Assembly (NCBI RefSeq): GCF_026427595.1 | Contig: NZ_CP101527.1 | Coordinates: 1,497,001-1,561,000 of the forward strand | Length of the DNA: 64,000 nucleotides | Reading direction: 5' to 3' | DNA from: Alkalimarinus sediminis | GTDB taxonomy: Bacteria; Pseudomonadota; Gammaproteobacteria; Pseudomonadales; Oleiphilaceae | Shown here: piece after piece, positions 62,099 through 64,000 of the stretch | Layout: each line of letters begins with the position of its first letter | How positions within the stretch are numbered: the first letter of the stretch is position 1 | Position numbers and translations under genes: made by a program | Notes under the pieces: generated by a model | Told to the model about the DNA's origin: nothing | Seen by the model: only the letters and a program-made list of their open reading frames with translations | Databases searched by the model: none

Positions 62099-62131
62099 TT
62101 GGGTGACAATTTGATGTCAGTTTAATGTCAA
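62099..62131. promoter_or_regulatory. olsF: Three 11-bp-phased repeats resembling a Pho box
   Basis: On the plus strand, TTGGGTGACAA, TTTGATGTCAG and TTTAATGTCAA lie end to end at 62099-62131, giving TGACA/TGTCA every 11 bp. PhoB boxes are 11-bp direct repeats of this type. The clearest pair points away from the olsF-like gene, which is opposite to the usual orientation, so the match is only suggestive. Confidence 0.45.
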
Positions 62132-62185
62132 AGCTGGGGTTTCATTCACGGCTCAGAGGTCACATATTTGCATATCAAAAGCGCT

Positions 62186-62842
62186 TTACTTGTGACAGCC
62201 GTAACAAGTTGGAGCCCAGTCTGAGTGGCAGTCAATACAATTAAGTTCGTTATTATGTTGAGATTGCTGCTTAGTCTGGCGCGATAACTCAGAAGACCAA
62301 GTATTATTAATACGTTTATCTTTTAATATAGTGACCTCTATTTTCTTAGAGGTCACAGAGGTTAAGATGACCTTCTGGTCCTGCTTCACGATATTACCAA
62401 ATGGAGTACCATCACTTCTCAGTACTTTAACACCCCCCTCAGTGTCTGTTTCCGCCTTTTCCTCCTTAGGCCGCTGCTCTAATGTCCCGTGACAATCATG
62501 ACATTCAATCTTTGGAAGCCTAATCGGACGGCTATCATCATTGGCAATGTGCTTTTTATACTCTTCTACACTTATCAAGGTGGTGTGGCAATCAACACAA
62601 AGTAACCGACCTCCCGGCACTTCAGCGGGTTTATTTGTTGCGCCGTAATGAACGGCTATATCCCCGGAGGGGTTTACCGCAATATCACGAGCATCCACAT
62701 GACATCTAAAGCAATTTTCTAGCGACATGTGAGGTTGAATGCTTACTTTGCCAGACTCCGCTTTTACATTACTGCCAATTATCGCCAATGCAGCAACAAG
62801 AGCAGTATGTAAGATCTTTTTAAGGTGAGAAATGCCTATCAC
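62186..62842 (-). CDS. Exported multiheme cytochrome c (five CxxCH)
   Basis: A 218-residue protein with GTG start and signal peptide (about 8-28, ending SNVKA). Five heme motifs: CFRCH, CVDCH, CHDCH, CIDCH and CYGCH, the last at the extreme C-terminus. A Lys/Thr-rich segment between the third and fourth hemes is beta-like. It resembles cytochromes of periplasmic reductase or oxidase chains but no named family is certain. It lies 3 bp after the permease stop, so the pair is one transcript. Confidence 0.8.
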   Translation of the reverse strand: MIGISHLKKILHTALVAALAIIGSNVKAESGKVSIQPHMSLENCFRCHVDARDIAVNPSGDIAVHYGATNKPAEVPGGRLLCVDCHTTLISVEEYKKHIANDDSRPIRLPKIECHDCHGTLEQRPKEEKAETDTEGGVKVLRSDGTPFGNIVKQDQKVILTSVTSKKIEVTILKDKRINNTWSSELSRQTKQQSQHNNELNCIDCHSDWAPTCYGCHK

Positions 62843-62845
62843 AAA

Positions 62846-64000
62846 TTAATTCTTAGTCGGGTCGAAACGAACCACGCGTGATTTTCGTTTCTTTTGAAAT
62901 TGTTTCCAGCGCCTAAATGTGTTTTTTTTCCAACATGGATGTTGGCAAACAACAGGGTTGAGGGCCATATCAGATTGAAAGTGCGTACAATGTAAACAGG
63001 GGTTGGTGAAGAACTCTTTTAATGTAAGGTAAGCACCATTTAAAACTAACATAACAACAAGAATAGTTGACCCCCAATACAACCAAGGCCACGAAGGTAA
63101 TACTGAATTTTGGCTCCAATAATCCGATTGTTCACTTCCTACCAGTAGCGCTGGCTGTTGAGCAAAGTACTGTCGAACATGCCCCCATACGTCCATCCAG
63201 TCTATTTGAATATGGATGAGATAGGCCCAAGCAATCGTAGTTGTGACTACCAACCCTACATACAAGGCCGTGGGTTTATTCCCCATAGATTTTCTAAGAA
63301 CATTGAGGTCTCCTAGATTAGTAACAGGCCCCGCCATTAGAAAGACCCACACCAACTCAGGCTTCACCCCGCTCAGTATCATAGTAGAACCTAGCATAAT
63401 ACCGGGCAGCGAACATATATACATGGGTATTGCCAACAGTATCATAATTAGACAAGCAACCAGAAAAGGTAGGTCGTCTAGCCATCCCGATAGGTTAGTC
63501 AAAGAGAAGCTACTCACTAACAGAGCGACTAACAAAAGCCCTAAAATTAAGTCAAAAGCGATACGACTTCCATAAACCGTTGTCGCCCACTTTATAGAAC
63601 GAACTATAAAGCTGCCGTCTGAATGCCCTTCAGAAGATGCTGCATTGATGGTCGTGGGAATATATAGATTATCTTGGATTGTAGCTTTTGGCTCCAAAGC
63701 AAAAAATGTAAAGCCAATAATGTAGCTACATACAATAGCCCCGATAATATAATAGAGCGTGAACTCAGCACCTAAGAGCGCAATAGATAGAATGATGGCC
63801 GCTATTGAGGTAGCGGGTGCCGAAAAAATAAAAGAGAAGAGGTTTCCATAAGGTACACCCTGGCCTCTCATGCTAACCGCCATAGGTACTGTGCCACAAG
63901 AACATATTGGTAAAATAAGGCCGGAGAGATTAAAAAAACTGAGGCTTAGAATCGTTCTTTTTTGTGCAAAGTGGCGTAAGCGTTGGAATCGCCCCAAGCT
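62846..64000 (-). CDS. DUF318/ArsP-type permease, 5' end outside the window
   Basis: At least 384 codons of a polytopic membrane protein. The family motif ICSCGTVPMAVSMRGQGVPYG lies near the visible N-terminus; the repeat motif in the second half reads LAIPMYICSLPGIMLGST...GPVTNLGDL. ArsP-type permeases export trivalent organoarsenicals and relatives handle other substrates. The first visible codons correspond to a position after at least one expected transmembrane helix, so the true start is beyond 64000. The C-terminus carries a Cys/His-rich basic tail (CLHCTHF, CQHPCWKK) that is unusual and may bind metal or a cofactor. Confidence 0.8.
   Translation of the reverse strand, partial: SLGRFQRLRHFAQKRTILSLSFFNLSGLILPICSCGTVPMAVSMRGQGVPYGNLFSFIFSAPATSIAAIILSIALLGAEFTLYYIIGAIVCSYIIGFTFFALEPKATIQDNLYIPTTINAASSEGHSDGSFIVRSIKWATTVYGSRIAFDLILGLLLVALLVSSFSLTNLSGWLDDLPFLVACLIMILLAIPMYICSLPGIMLGSTMILSGVKPELVWVFLMAGPVTNLGDLNVLRKSMGNKPTALYVGLVVTTTIAWAYLIHIQIDWMDVWGHVRQYFAQQPALLVGSEQSDYWSQNSVLPSWPWLYWGSTILVVMLVLNGAYLTLKEFFTNPCLHCTHFQSDMALNPVVCQHPCWKKNTFRRWKQFQKKRKSRVVRFDPTKN

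Noticed and set aside
1-64000. CRISPR array, rRNA or prophage structural genes
   Set aside because: No regularly spaced repeats, rRNA sequence or phage structural genes were recognised anywhere in the window.

Overview
The window looks like chromosome from a marine-type Gammaproteobacterium. Gene content is Gram-negative (TolC/RND efflux, TAT and lipoprotein signals, CopB-like barrel, SelO, MscS, ornithine-lipid synthesis) and the DNA is fairly AT-rich. The genus cannot be fixed from the sequence alone. Ordinary chromosomal blocks (0.3-2.1, 10.2-22.1 and 54.2-64.0 kb) alternate with two acquired blocks (2.4-9.9 and 22.4-54.1 kb).

Left part. A nitronate monooxygenase and a crotonase (0.3-2.1 kb) are followed by small exported or unknown proteins, two with damaged starts, and by a Tn3-family transposase with a KfrA-like coiled-coil partner (5.7-9.9 kb). 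A tightly packed minus-strand operon follows (10.2-17.3 kb): acyl-CoA dehydrogenase, iron-type alcohol dehydrogenase, thioesterase, aldehyde dehydrogenase, 3-hydroxyacyl-CoA dehydrogenase and patatin. LysR and AraC regulators come next, then a plus-strand unit of class I HMG-CoA reductase, alpha/beta hydrolase and thioesterase. Together this suggests a catabolic or salvage module for fatty alcohol/aldehyde or branched acyl-CoA compounds; the substrate is not evident.

Centre. From about 22.4 to 54.1 kb lies a copper-resistance island. A Phd/PIN toxin-antitoxin operon marks its left side. Two clearly related tyrosine recombinases in the same orientation (23.5 and 52.4 kb) bracket it, and each has a near-perfect palindrome with shared arms 56-60 bp before its start codon. 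Between them are a Cus-type RND copper efflux operon (cusC, a cusB carrying two fused CusF domains, free cusF, cusA, a PII-like gene, a cupredoxin lipoprotein), a MerR regulator, and a Cu(I) P-type ATPase operon with cupredoxin, DUF2933, methyltransferase-like and cytochrome c genes. A minus-strand multicopper oxidase/CopB unit follows, with small His-rich exported proteins. The last section is a cytochrome b561 / SHP / diheme cytochrome c / PepSY / two-component system cluster. Two promoters with 19-bp spacers and a shared core, one before the cus unit and one before copA, look like MerR-family targets. Several genes are broken: a beta-barrel without a signal peptide, a transporter/NHL-repeat chimera, an Xre/MbcA-type antitoxin with an in-frame stop and a recombinase C-terminal scrap. 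The island has therefore been rearranged repeatedly.

Right part. Chromosomal genes resume at 54.2 kb: DUF432 plus MscS channel, SelO, then an operon of a bifunctional OlsF-like acyltransferase, an alpha/beta hydrolase and an M14-type metallopeptidase, preceded by three 11-bp-phased TGTCA-like repeats resembling a Pho box. The window ends in a multiheme cytochrome c gene and an ArsP/DUF318-type permease that runs off the edge.
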